DNA of 64,000 nucleotides from NCBI RefSeq assembly GCF_016786305.1, contig NZ_JADWYV010000012.1; one strand, written 5' to 3'. Below the pieces are notes generated by a model. It was not told the DNA's origin. It saw only the letters and a program-made list of their open reading frames with translations, and searched no databases. Shown here piece by piece: positions 8,704-17,173 of the stretch (its first letter is position 1; the number at the start of each line of letters is the position of its first letter). Source of the stretch: Pseudofrankia nepalensis. Its GTDB lineage: Bacteria; Actinomycetota; Actinomycetes; Frankiales; Frankiaceae. The position numbers and the translations under genes were made by a program.

Positions 8704-9786
8704 TCACCGCGGTCCGAATGCCTCCGCGGAGCGGTGCAGGTGCGGCGGCTGAATCACCGGCAGGTCCAGGTGGGTCCGAAGGCCGGGCGGCGCGGCGACG
8801 ACGGCGGGGATCGCGTTGACCACCGCCATCGCCGTCCAGATCCGGCCCCAGTAACCGATGTCGCCGTCCGGCCCGGGCTCGGTCGGCTCGTAGTTCACCC
8901 GGAACGAGGGCAGCCCGGTGAAGTACAGGGCGTACTTGGCGTTCTCGTACCCCCAGTCGGGGTCGGTGGTGTCGTCCATCCGCCAGTAGGACCGGAAGAT
9001 CACCACTGGCTTGCCGCCGTTCCAGACACGCCATTCGAGGCGCATCCCGGCGACATGCCCCTTCTTGATCGAGCCGGCCCGCACGGTGACGTCCCGGACC
9101 GCGACCGCCGTGTCCCACACGAAGTCGTAGTCCTCGACCTCGATACCCAGGCCCGCGGCGAGCAGGTAGATCGACTCCTTGAAGGTCCGGTCCATGGTGG
9201 CGAACATCCGCGGCGGGTTGGCCTTCAGGTCCGCGGGACCGCGGCCGAAGCCGAGGCCGTCGAACATCATCGCCGCCGAGGGATGGTTGCGGAAGTCGCC
9301 GACCTCCTGCACGACGAGCTCGTCGATGCGCGACGTCAGCCGGGCGAACGTCAGCGGCAGCAGGTCGCCGGCGAACCCCGGATGAATCCCGGAACCGAAC
9401 AGCGACACCCCACCCTCCTGGCACGCCGCCTCGAGCCGCTCCCGCAGGTCGGCGTTCAGCGCCTCGGGGAACGTGAAGCCGGACGGCGTCACCAGGTTCT
9501 TGCCGCCGCGCAGGATCCGGACGATCTCGTCGACGTCCACGTACAGCGGCGCGTAGTTGACGCAGTCGGCGTCCAGCGCCAGCAGCGCCTCGGCGTCGCG
9601 CGTCGCGAGCACGCCGATCGGGTCGATCCCGGCGAGCTCGCCGACGTCCCTGCCGTCCTTCTCGTCCGACGTGACGTAACAGCCGACCACCTCGAACGCG
9701 GGGTTGTCGACCAGGTGCCGGACCGCGATCTGCCCGATGCTGCCCATCGCCCACTGGATGACCCGCAGCGGTGGTGAGGTCGCCAT
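8704..9786 (-). CDS. NAD(P)-binding dehydrogenase of the DapB-like / amine dehydrogenase family
   Basis: A 360-residue protein with an N-terminal Rossmann fold (RVIQWAMGSIGQIAVRHL, a GxxG-type loop) like dihydrodipicolinate reductase, followed by the long C-terminal domain of the 2,4-diaminopentanoate-dehydrogenase-like family (SGIHPGFAGDLLPLTFARL). I start at ATG 9786, which has AGGAG 8 nt upstream; the frame stays open above it without conserved sequence. The copies of the shared motif at 9802 and 9923 lie in the divergent promoter region with the VOC gene. Many actinobacterial paralogues occur in lipid or ring degradation loci, without a known substrate. Confidence 0.8.
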   Translation of the reverse strand: MATSPPLRVIQWAMGSIGQIAVRHLVDNPAFEVVGCYVTSDEKDGRDVGELAGIDPIGVLATRDAEALLALDADCVNYAPLYVDVDEIVRILRGGKNLVTPSGFTFPEALNADLRERLEAACQEGGVSLFGSGIHPGFAGDLLPLTFARLTSRIDELVVQEVGDFRNHPSAAMMFDGLGFGRGPADLKANPPRMFATMDRTFKESIYLLAAGLGIEVEDYDFVWDTAVAVRDVTVRAGSIKKGHVAGMRLEWRVWNGGKPVVIFRSYWRMDDTTDPDWGYENAKYALYFTGLPSFRVNYEPTEPGPDGDIGYWGRIWTAMAVVNAIPAVVAAPPGLRTHLDLPVIQPPHLHRSAEAFGPR

Positions 9787-9801
9787 GGTCGAGCTCCTAG
9801 T

Positions 9802-9934
9802 CTCTAGACGTTTCGGGCGCTGGGGCCGTGGCCTGGGCACCGGCCCCGCGCCCGCGCGGCGCGGTGGGGCGGGGCGGAGGTCCGGCGACCGGCGCCCCGC
9901 CCGCTATACAGATCCCACATAGCTCTATATGTTT
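9802..9934. promoter_or_regulatory. Divergent promoter region with motif copies F and E
   Basis: CTCTAGACGTTT (9802-9813) lies 16 bp before the minus-strand dehydrogenase start, and CTCTATATGTTT (9923-9934) lies 6 bp before the plus-strand VOC start. Read on the other strand they are AAACGTCTAGAG and AAACATATAGAG, variants of the shared motif. The second copy also supplies a TATATG-like -10, so the VOC mRNA may be leaderless. Confidence 0.55.
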
Positions 9935-9939
9935 CGGAC

Positions 9940-10356
9940 GTGACGAGCGCAAGACTCCACCATGTCGTCTACTGCGTCCAGCCCGAGAACCAGGAGCGGG
10001 CCGCCGACTTCTGGCGCGATCTCGGGCTGACGTTCCACGAGGTGCCGCTGGCCGAGGAAGGCATCCGGGTGCTCCTCGACTGGTCCGCCGGCGTCGAGAT
10101 CGTCTCGCCCGCCGAGCCCGCGGGCACGGAGACGGCTCGCTTCCGGGCGTTCCTCGACGAGCGGGCCGAGGGCGTCTACTCGGTGGTGGTCCGCGCCGCC
10201 GACGTCGAGGGCCCCATCTCGGTCGCCGCCCGGCACGGCGCCCGGGTCCGCTACCAACAGCACCGGGAGGTGGGCGACGTGGTGGTCGACGAGGCCGACC
10301 TCGAGCCGGTGTGCGGCATGGCGGTGACGCTGCTGGCGACCAACCTGCCCGACTGA
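9940..10356 (+). CDS. VOC (glyoxalase/dioxygenase fold) family protein
   Basis: Metal-dependent small protein of 138 residues with the paired beta-alpha-beta-beta-beta modules of the vicinal oxygen chelate fold: LHHVVYCVQPENQERAADFWRDLGL, then GVYSVVVRAADVEG and a final EPVCGMAVTLLATN strand. The usual metal ligands are not all obvious, so its activity (epimerase, lyase or dioxygenase) is open. GTG start lies 10 nt after a TATATG element, suggesting a leaderless transcript. It faces away from the DapB-like gene. Just after its stop, CAGGTATCGGGCAGCG occurs twice in direct repeat. Confidence 0.8.
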   Translation: MTSARLHHVVYCVQPENQERAADFWRDLGLTFHEVPLAEEGIRVLLDWSAGVEIVSPAEPAGTETARFRAFLDERAEGVYSVVVRAADVEGPISVAARHGARVRYQQHREVGDVVVDEADLEPVCGMAVTLLATNLPD

Positions 10357-10524
10357 CCGGACGGCGTCGTCCAGGTATCGGGCAGCGGCAGGTATCGGGC
10401 AGCGTCGTCGCCAGGTGACGAGCGCCGACGTCTCGCCGGGCTCGCCGATGCCTGTGCCGCCGCCGGGGCGCTCGGCAAAGGAGCCTGGCCGCGGGACGGC
10501 AGCCTGGTACCTGGCCATCAGAAG

Positions 10525-10540
10525 ATCTATATGTATAGAT
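10525..10540. promoter_or_regulatory. Perfect dyad copy D of the shared motif
   Basis: ATCTATATGTATAGAT is a dyad of 7-bp arms around TG and contains the motif on the minus strand (ATACATATAGAT). It is the clearest two-fold symmetric member and probably shows the full operator. It lies about 170 bp before the small ORF at 10708 and 365 bp before the SDR. Confidence 0.6.
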
Positions 10541-10707
10541 GCCTTTGGCGAGGCGCCAGGGCAGGAGCGCGGAGCCGTGTCGGGCCGGCGGGCCGACGGG
10601 CTCCCCCGAGTCGGAGGTGTGGCGATGCGCTTTCCCCGCGGGCACGGAGATCGGCCTCGACAGGCGCGGTCGACGGCCTTCTTAGACGCGAAGGACGGTG
10701 GTTCACG

Positions 10708-10908
10708 ATGACCTGGCCGAGGCTGACCGACAGGGATCTGGCGCGGACGGACGGCGGCGGGCCGTCGCCGACGCCCCGCGCCGGCGGCGGGCGATCGTCC
10801 GGTAACGGCAGCGGGTTCGAGGCCGGCAGCGGATGCGACGCCGGCGGCGGGTTCGAGGCCGGCAGCGGGTTCGGGGCCGGCGGCGTGCGCGCTGGGGCCG
10901 CCGCGTGA
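10708..10908 (+). CDS. Small Gly-rich 66-residue ORF overlapping the next SDR start
   Basis: Begins MTWPRLTDRDLARTDGGG and continues as low-complexity sequence with repeated GFEAGSG-like units. Its TGA (10906-10908) overlaps the SDR GTG (10905-10907) as GTGA, a typical coupling junction. The ribosome site is weak (AAGGAC about 12 nt upstream). No family recognised. The parallel with the small ORF before the paralogous SDR at 2343 suggests a shared design, but translation is not proven and the repeats could be GC-rich slippage. Confidence 0.35.
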   Translation: MTWPRLTDRDLARTDGGGPSPTPRAGGGRSSGNGSGFEAGSGCDAGGGFEAGSGFGAGGVRAGAAA

Positions 10909-11777
10909 AGCGCGTCGTCGTGGTCGGGGCTTCGAGCGGCCTGGGGCGCAGCATCGCGCTCGGCCTCGCCAGGCAGGGAAAGCAGGTGGCGATGCTCGCC
11001 CGCCGCCGTGAGCGTCTCGACGCGGCGGCTCGGGAGGCCGGTGGCGGGGCCGTCGCGGTCACCTGCGACGTCACCGACGAGACGTCCTGCCACGACGCGG
11101 TGGCCGAGGCCGCCGCCGCGCTCGGCGGCATCGACGGCCTCGTGTACTCCACCGGCCTCATCACGATCATGCCGCTCGAGCAGATCAGCGCGGCCAAGTG
11201 GGCCCAGTTGTTCGCGACCAACGTCACCGGCGCCGCGCTGGTCACCGCGGCCGCCCTGCCTCACCTGGCCCGCGCGGGCGGCTCCGCCGTCTACCTGTCG
11301 TCGATCAGCGCGTCGCAGGGCCCGCCGTGGCCGTTCGTCGGCGGGTACGCCGCGAGCAAGGCGGCGCTCGACAAGCTCATCGAGGCCTGGCGCGTCGAGC
11401 ACCCCCACGTCGGCTTCACGCGCCTCGCGATGGGCGACTGCCTCGGCGGCGAGGGTGACTCGGCCACCGGCTCGCTCGCCGGCAACGACCCCGAGCACAT
11501 CGGCCAGGCGGTCACCGAGTGGCAGCGGCTTGGCTACCTGACCGGTCACTTCATCGACGTCGACCACCTGGTCGATATCACGGCGGCCACCCTTCACTGC
11601 GGGGCGAGCAGCTCGATCCCGTCCTTGACGCTCGTGCCGCGCATTCCCGCGACGTCAGCCGGTACCGCGGCCGCGCCCGTCGCCGTCCCGATCTCCATCC
11701 CGGCGATCCCCGCCCCCGCCCCCGCGCCCGCGACGCAGGCCTCCCTGGAGGACCGAGGCCCAGGCGGCGCTCGCTGA
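10905..11777 (+). CDS. Short-chain dehydrogenase/reductase with Ala/Pro-rich tail
   Basis: Paralogue of the SDR at 2343. It has VGASSGLGRS (cofactor loop), CDVTD, YLSSISAS with the catalytic Ser and YAASK as the YxxxK pair. The SDR core ends near residue 250 with SSSIPSLTLVPRIPAT, then a 38-residue tail rich in Ala and Pro follows that the paralogue lacks. GTG start without its own strong ribosome site, consistent with coupling to the small ORF it overlaps. It converges on the Rieske oxygenase gene, with a perfect 16-bp hairpin between. A likely alcohol dehydrogenase or ketoreductase in the catabolic locus; substrate unknown. Confidence 0.88.
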   Translation: MKRVVVVGASSGLGRSIALGLARQGKQVAMLARRRERLDAAAREAGGGAVAVTCDVTDETSCHDAVAEAAAALGGIDGLVYSTGLITIMPLEQISAAKWAQLFATNVTGAALVTAAALPHLARAGGSAVYLSSISASQGPPWPFVGGYAASKAALDKLIEAWRVEHPHVGFTRLAMGDCLGGEGDSATGSLAGNDPEHIGQAVTEWQRLGYLTGHFIDVDHLVDITAATLHCGASSSIPSLTLVPRIPATSAGTAAAPVAVPISIPAIPAPAPAPATQASLEDRGPGGAR

Positions 11778-11791
11778 TCAACGGCAGGCTC

Positions 11792-11827
11792 GACGCCGTC
11801 GAGGGCGGCCGCGCCCTCGACGGCGTC
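11792..11827. terminator. Perfect 16-bp hairpin between convergent genes
   Basis: GACGCCGTCGAGGGCG, a GCCG loop and CGCCCTCGACGGCGTC give 16 uninterrupted pairs. It sits between the ends of the SDR (11777) and the Rieske gene (11857), so it can serve both strands. Confidence 0.8.
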
Positions 11828-11856
11828 AGCCCACCGGCGGCTGGTGCCTGTGGTGG

Positions 11857-12852
11857 CTACTGGCCAGGTGGGATCTCGTAGAACTGGGTGGCCCAGCGAC
11901 GGTAGGCCATGTAGGGCTTGGCGTCCTGGGTGGCCAGTTTGGGCTGGTCGATGTAGGCCTGGTACCGCCAGATCTCGAGGTCGTCCTCGAGCGTGGAGAG
12001 GAACTCCTTCTCGATGCGTTCCAGGACGTCCGGCGGCGGGGTGTCGGAGGTGTCGCCGGGCAGGCGGGGCCACCAGATCGAGTAGAACATGTCCGAGCAG
12101 CCGTCCTCGACCGGCGTGGTCGCGAAGATGAGACGGTAGTTGTCGACGCCGTCGAAGGCACTGATCGCGCCGCCGAGGCCGAACAGGTAGCTGTAGATCC
12201 GCAGCGCCATCGCGTCCGGTTCGGTGCTGCGCCTGTTGGGCCAGCCGGTCTCGAACAGCCATCCGTGGTCGTCGTGCTCCCAGTTGAGCAGGACCGGGGT
12301 GACGCTGGCGTGGTGGACGTACTGGAAGTGCATGCTGTCGGCGGCGTTCTCGCCCGGGATCTGCGGGTGCACCGGCTCGCGTTCCTGCTTGCGGGACATG
12401 GCCGGCGAGGGCGGGTAGTAGGCGGCCGGGTCGGTCTCGAACTGCGGGAACACCGTGAAGATGTCGGGCATCTCCCAGCGGGGCTCCTCGCCGTGGGGCT
12501 GGTGCCAGACGAACACGCAGCCGTGCTGCTCGCGCACGGGCCAGACGCGTAGCTGGGCGCCGCGGTTGGGCTGGTCCTGGTACGGGATGTAGCGGTTGCG
12601 GCCGTCGGGGCCCCAGCCCCAGCCGTGGAACGGGCACTCGATGCAGTCGCCGTTGACCTTGCCGCCGTGGCCGAGGTGCGCGCCGAGGTGGCGGCAGTGG
12701 GCCGCCAGGACGTGGAGTTCGCCGTTGTCGTCGCGGTAGGCGACGAGGTCCTCGCCGAAGTACCGCAGCGAGCGCACCTGGCCGGTGGGGAAGTCGAGCG
12801 ACCAGCCGATCATGAACCAGCCGGTGGGCTTCCAGGTGAACGGAACCTTCAT
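11857..12852 (-). CDS. Rieske [2Fe-2S] ring-hydroxylating oxygenase, terminal component
   Basis: Hydroxylates a ring substrate with O2 and electrons from a separate reductase, which is not in this window. The 331-residue protein has the Rieske ligands C53-x-H55 and C73-x2-H76 (AHCRHLGAHLGHGG, ECPFHGW). The mononuclear iron region is ENAADSMHFQYVHH, giving D172, H175 and H180. Length and layout resemble the KshA/steroid or terpenoid oxygenase group more than two-subunit aromatic dioxygenases. ATG at 12852 has a GAGGGA site, and motif copy G lies 20 bp upstream. It is divergent from the fused acyl-CoA dehydrogenase. Confidence 0.92.
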   Translation of the reverse strand: MKVPFTWKPTGWFMIGWSLDFPTGQVRSLRYFGEDLVAYRDDNGELHVLAAHCRHLGAHLGHGGKVNGDCIECPFHGWGWGPDGRNRYIPYQDQPNRGAQLRVWPVREQHGCVFVWHQPHGEEPRWEMPDIFTVFPQFETDPAAYYPPSPAMSRKQEREPVHPQIPGENAADSMHFQYVHHASVTPVLLNWEHDDHGWLFETGWPNRRSTEPDAMALRIYSYLFGLGGAISAFDGVDNYRLIFATTPVEDGCSDMFYSIWWPRLPGDTSDTPPPDVLERIEKEFLSTLEDDLEIWRYQAYIDQPKLATQDAKPYMAYRRWATQFYEIPPGQ

Positions 12853-12871
12853 GTGACGTCCCTCGCTAAAG

Positions 12872-12883
12872 CTCTAGATTTAT
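12872..12883. promoter_or_regulatory. Copy G of the shared motif
   Basis: CTCTAGATTTAT (other strand ATAAATCTAGAG), 20 bp upstream of the Rieske start and 229 bp from the divergent acyl-CoA dehydrogenase start. An AT run (ATATATATAT, about 13028-13038) in the same intergenic region may be the promoter of the latter. Confidence 0.5.
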
Positions 12884-13111
12884 CCAGGGCCAGGTCGAAG
12901 TGGCGGCAAGGGTGGTGGGTGGCCACGGCCGGCGGCCGGGCACGCGGTCTGGGTGGGTCCCCCGGGCTGGCACCGGTGCGTTGGCTGCTCGGACGGGTCA
13001 CGGAAGACGGGATACCGACGCCGAATAATATATATATATCGAAGGACGGCGGTGGGCCAGACGGCCTCCGCCGTCCCAGCCGAACAGCGGTCGAGCCCCG
13101 GGGAGACGTGG

Positions 13112-15505
13112 ATGGACCTGTCGTTGGACGAGGTGTCACGGGCGACGCGGGAGCTGGCGCTGGCGGTGCTCGCTCGCAACCCCGGGCTTTCGGCGGCGCG
13201 GTCGGCGGAGCCGCTGGGGCACGATCCGGCCCTGTGGGCGGCGCTGTGCGCGGCCGGGCTGCCGGGGCTCGCCGTCGCCGAGGAACACGGGGGCGGCGGT
13301 ACCGGGCTGCACGCGCCGGTCGTCGCGGCGGTCGAGCTCGGCCGGGTGCTCGCGCCGGTGCCGTTCGCCGAGCACGTCGCGGCCGCGCGGCTGCTCGCCG
13401 CCGTCGCGCCGGAGCACCCCGACCTGCCCGCCGTCGTCGCCGGCGAGCTCGTCGCGACGCTGGCGCCCCGGGTGCGCGCCGCCACCGGCGTCGCCGTGCC
13501 CGCGGGGGCCGTGGCCGGTCTGGTGCTGGCGGTCGTCGACGGCGAGCTGGTCGCGGCCCGGTCAGCTCCGCCCGCCTCCGCCACGGCCAACCAGGGCGAC
13601 CTGCCGGTCGCCGACCGCGACCTGCGCGGCGCCGCGGTACTGGGCGGTTCGGCGGCGCTGGGCGGCTCGGCGGCGGTGGCCGCGTTCGCGCGGGCGCGGG
13701 CGGAGTGGCTGACACTGGTCGCGGGCTGGCTCGCCGGGCTGGCCGACGGCGCGCTGACGCTCGCGACCCGGTGGGTGAAGGAACGCGTCCAGTTCGGCGT
13801 GCCGATCGGCTCGTTCCAGGGGGTGCAGCACGGCCTGGCGGACCTGCCAGGACTGGTGGACGCGTCCACGCTGCTGGCGCGGGAGGCGGCCTGGAGCCTG
13901 GACACCGGGCGGCGGTCGGTCACCGGGGCCGACGGTGGCCAGCTCGCGGCGATGGCCGCCCTGTTCGCCGCGGACGCCGCCCGGGCGGCGGCGGACCGCG
14001 CCGTCCAGTACCACGGCGGCCTCGGGGTCGCCGTCGAGCACGACGCGCAGCTGTTCTTCCGCCGCGCCCGCGCCTATCCCGCGCTCGCCGGCGCCCCCCG
14101 CGCCCTGGCCCGCGAGCTCGGCCGCGACCTCGTCGACAGCCCGGCCGTCCCCCCTGCCGGCGCTGTTGACCCCACCGACCCCACCGGTCGCCAGGCCCCG
14201 GCGGCCGGCGGGCCACCCCAGCCCGGCGCGGACGCCACCGACGAAGCGGACGCCGCCAGCGGGACGGACTTCGCCTACAGCCAGCCGGTCGGCGCGTTCG
14301 CCGCCGAGGTGCGGACGTTCGTCCGGTCCTGGCTGACCGACGAGGTCCGCCACGAGGCGCGCTGGACGGGCACCGTGCACGTGCCCGCGCTGCACCGGGC
14401 CCTGGCCGAACAGGGCTGGCTCGCCGCCTCGGCGCCCGGCGGGCGCGCCGCCCGCGACCCGTACGAGCTGGCCGCGCTGTTTCGCGAGCTGGAGCTCGCC
14501 GACGCCCCCTACCACGGCATCGGCACGACCATGATCGTCGCCGGGGTGCTCGACCAGATCGGCGGCCCGAAGCTGCGGACCGAGGTGCTGCCGCGGCTGC
14601 TGGCCGGCGAGGCGACCGCGGTGCTCGGCTACTCCGAGCCGGGCGCGGGCTCCGACGTCGCGGCCGCGCGCACCCGGGCCACTCCCACCGACGACGCGCA
14701 CACCGCCTGGCGGATCAACGGCCAGAAGATGTGGACCACCCTGGCCCACACCGCCGCGCACTGCCTGCTGCTGACCCGCACGGACCCCGACCTGCCCAAG
14801 CACCGCGGCCTGACGATGTTCCTGGTGCCGATGGACACCCCGGGGATCACCATCCAGCCCATCCACACGATCGCCGACGAGCGGACCAACATCGTCTTCT
14901 ACGACGACGTGATCGTCCCGGACTCCTGCCGCGTCGGCGAGGTGAACGAGGGCTGGCGGGTCATGGCGATCGGACTAAGCCTGGAACGCGGCGTCATGGG
15001 CAGCACCGCGATGCTCGAACCGCTGCTCGCCGCCGTCACGGCCTGGGCACGGGTGCCCGGGCCCGCGGGGCACTGGCCCGACGGGGAACGCCCCGCCGAC
15101 GACCCGGCCGTACTGACGGCGATCGCCCGAGCCCGGGCCGACGCCGAGGCCGCCTTCCTGCTCACCCAACAGACCGCCTGGCTGAATATCTCCGGTCAGC
15201 CCGCGGCGGTCGCGGGCACCATCGCGAAACTGTTCGCCTCCACCGCCTACCAGCGCGCCAGCCGCGAGCTCCAGGACGCCGCCGGCCTCGGCGGCATCCT
15301 GCGCGCCCCGGCCGGCGAGGGCATGGTCCCGCCGGCCGCCGACGGCGAGATCGAGCGCGCCGCCCGCCACTCCTGCGTCGTGACCATCCAGGGCGGCACC
15401 ACCGAGATCGCCCGCAACCTCGTCGCCGAACAACGCCTCGGCCTCCCCAAGACCCGCCGGGGAACCCGATCCGCGACCACAACAGGCGGCGAGGCCGCCA
15501 GCTGA
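13112..15505 (+). CDS. Fused two-domain acyl-CoA dehydrogenase
   Basis: A 797-residue flavoprotein with two complete acyl-CoA dehydrogenase modules. The first (about 1-350) carries WVKERVQFGVPIGSFQGVQH and QYHGGLGVAVEHD. A low-complexity linker follows (about 351-390, Pro/Ala/Asp rich). The second (about 395-785) has GYSEPGAGSDVAA for FAD and substrate binding, MWTTLAH and the terminal TIQGGTTEIARNLVAEQ. Such fusions resemble mycobacterial FadE34-type enzymes, in which two half-active domains form one alpha-beta unit for bulky CoA thioesters such as steroid side chains. ATG 13112 has GGGGAG 7 nt upstream. A regulator fragment follows its stop in the same frame. Confidence 0.9.
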   Translation: MDLSLDEVSRATRELALAVLARNPGLSAARSAEPLGHDPALWAALCAAGLPGLAVAEEHGGGGTGLHAPVVAAVELGRVLAPVPFAEHVAAARLLAAVAPEHPDLPAVVAGELVATLAPRVRAATGVAVPAGAVAGLVLAVVDGELVAARSAPPASATANQGDLPVADRDLRGAAVLGGSAALGGSAAVAAFARARAEWLTLVAGWLAGLADGALTLATRWVKERVQFGVPIGSFQGVQHGLADLPGLVDASTLLAREAAWSLDTGRRSVTGADGGQLAAMAALFAADAARAAADRAVQYHGGLGVAVEHDAQLFFRRARAYPALAGAPRALARELGRDLVDSPAVPPAGAVDPTDPTGRQAPAAGGPPQPGADATDEADAASGTDFAYSQPVGAFAAEVRTFVRSWLTDEVRHEARWTGTVHVPALHRALAEQGWLAASAPGGRAARDPYELAALFRELELADAPYHGIGTTMIVAGVLDQIGGPKLRTEVLPRLLAGEATAVLGYSEPGAGSDVAAARTRATPTDDAHTAWRINGQKMWTTLAHTAAHCLLLTRTDPDLPKHRGLTMFLVPMDTPGITIQPIHTIADERTNIVFYDDVIVPDSCRVGEVNEGWRVMAIGLSLERGVMGSTAMLEPLLAAVTAWARVPGPAGHWPDGERPADDPAVLTAIARARADAEAAFLLTQQTAWLNISGQPAAVAGTIAKLFASTAYQRASRELQDAAGLGGILRAPAGEGMVPPAADGEIERAARHSCVVTIQGGTTEIARNLVAEQRLGLPKTRRGTRSATTTGGEAAS

Positions 15506-15688
15506 AAGGACGCCAGCTCGACTCGGCCGCGCGGCCTACGTTCGCGGGCGCGGCTGGCCACACTCATCGAGCAGGGCGACGCGGCGGCGGCGGAGACGCA
15601 CTGGGCGGAGCACACGCGGATCGTCGGGCGGGTCATGCTCGCGCGGCGCGCGAAGACCGTCATCGGTCTGCTGCGCCACGACTACTGA
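15506..15688 (+). pseudogene. C-terminal fragment of an FCD-type GntR regulator
   Basis: In the same frame as the dehydrogenase, immediately after its stop, the sequence reads GLRSRARLATLIEQGD, AAAAETHWAEHTRIVG and ends RAKTVIGLLRHDY. This aligns by eye with the C-terminus of the FCD regulator at 5007 (GVRSQRRLVELIEAGD ... AHWRSHMILIGKLVLG). No DNA-binding half or start is present, so it is a remnant, perhaps left when the dehydrogenase gene moved beside it. Confidence 0.7.
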
Positions 15689-15774
15689 GGAACGGGCTCC
15701 CGCAACTCCGGAGACCCGTGCCGCGACCACGCCCACGTGGCGGTCCAGTGTGACTTGCACGATCCGGTAACGTC

Positions 15775-16569
15775 ATGGCAATGGATGTAGACGCTGTCGG
15801 CGAGCGTGCCCAGACCGACGACGACGCCACAGCGGACTGGCAACGACGCGTGGTCACGCGGTCGCTGCAGGAGGCCCAGCGACGCTCGATCGACCGGGGG
15901 AACCGCTTCATCCGCGCCGCGGCGAAGGTGCTCGAGCGCTCGAACGGCGAGTCGCTGACCGTCCAGGAAGTGGCCGACGAGGCCGGCCAGTCGCTGCGGA
16001 CCCTCTACCAGTACTTCGCGAGCAAGGACGATCTGCTGCTCGCGGTGTTCGAGGAGGCGATGCACACGAACGCGCGGATCATCCGGGCCGCGATCGCCGG
16101 CCTGGACGACCCGCTCGAACGGCTGGCCGGCGCGATCCTCGCGGCCGCGCATCTTCCCGCCATGCACAACAAGGCCGGCGTCGACCGCGGCCTCGTGCAC
16201 CTGCGCCGGCAGCTCAGCCAGGCCGATCCCGACCTCATCGCGCGCTCCCAGGTGCCGGTGATGTCGCTGTACCGCGAGCTGATCGAGGCGGCCACGGCCG
16301 ACGCCTCGCTGACCGCCCTCGACATCGAGCCGGCGACCTACTTCGTGGTCTCCGCACGAACGTCGCTGCTGACCTCGATGACCATCGGAAACGAGTACGG
16401 GGTCCGCTCACCCGACGCGGTCGATCTCTCGGTGTTCTGCCTGGGCGGCCTCGGCGCCCACCGCCCACGCGAGTGGCACCAGCAGGTGAACGAACGCCTC
16501 GAGCTGTCTGGCGACGGACGCTCGATCCTGCGCCGCCTCGCCAGGGCGTCGAACTCCGCGCAGACCTGA
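15775..16569 (+). CDS. TetR-family transcriptional regulator
   Basis: A 264-residue repressor-type protein. The helix-turn-helix is at about residues 55-85 (SLTVQEVADEAGQSLRTLYQYFASKDDLLLAVF), preceded by a 35-residue charged extension. The rest is the all-helical ligand-binding domain. ATG at 15775; a TAACGT hexamer lies just before it, so the transcript may be leaderless, and there is no clear ribosome site. As the only intact regulator inside the catabolic locus it is the leading candidate to bind the seven AWAMRTNTAGAK motifs, but no copy is seen in front of its own gene. Confidence 0.9.
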   Translation: MAMDVDAVGERAQTDDDATADWQRRVVTRSLQEAQRRSIDRGNRFIRAAAKVLERSNGESLTVQEVADEAGQSLRTLYQYFASKDDLLLAVFEEAMHTNARIIRAAIAGLDDPLERLAGAILAAAHLPAMHNKAGVDRGLVHLRRQLSQADPDLIARSQVPVMSLYRELIEAATADASLTALDIEPATYFVVSARTSLLTSMTIGNEYGVRSPDAVDLSVFCLGGLGAHRPREWHQQVNERLELSGDGRSILRRLARASNSAQT

Positions 16570-17173
16570 AAGCGCGGGCCTCACTGGCCTCCCCGGAGGA
16601 GGCGACAGGATCCTTTTATTCAATATCCCGTCAGCCAAACACCCCCGAAATAGGGTGTCAACACCGCCCCAGGCCGTTGGAATACCAACCGGTCCCGGCC
16701 GGCGCGCTTCGCGCGGTCGTTGTCCCGCGGAAGCTTGACGCTGGCGCGGCTGTGGAGGGCGACCGCGACATCGGTATTGGGAGAACGTCTCAATCCAGGA
16801 CGGCCCTCTCCGTTCGTGGACTTGTCTCGGACGAGACGCCGGCCGTATTGTGCCGGAATGGCGGATCGATCAGTCTCCCGAAATGGACAAGCTCCTGGTG
16901 ACCGTCCGTCCGGGTGGGTGGAGACGACGCCCGGGGATCTCGCGGACCTCGTCGGCGGCCAGCCGGGCACCTGCCGCGCGGCGGTGAGACCCGATCGTGC
17001 CAACCAGTTGTCGAACCGGCGATTTTCCGCCGCTTCGCGTTGGGTACCAGCTGGTGCGGGCACGACTCCAATAGTTCGGCCACGTCCGCTGGAACGCTCC
17101 GGCCAGTCCTGTTCGGCGGCTCTTCTGTCCGCGTCCCGCGGACCGATGGTGGGGGGATCTTCGAGGAGGAAGA
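16570..17173. other. Intergenic region without recognised features
   Basis: About 600 bases between the TetR and LuxR genes. Open frames here on both strands show no conserved motif or good ribosome site, except the GAGGAGGAAGA that belongs to the LuxR start. A locally AT-richer patch lies at 16608-16640. Confidence 0.5.

Noticed and set aside
13025..13040. AT run as an eighth copy of the shared motif
   Set aside because: ATATATATAT lacks the TAGA core; more likely a promoter element.
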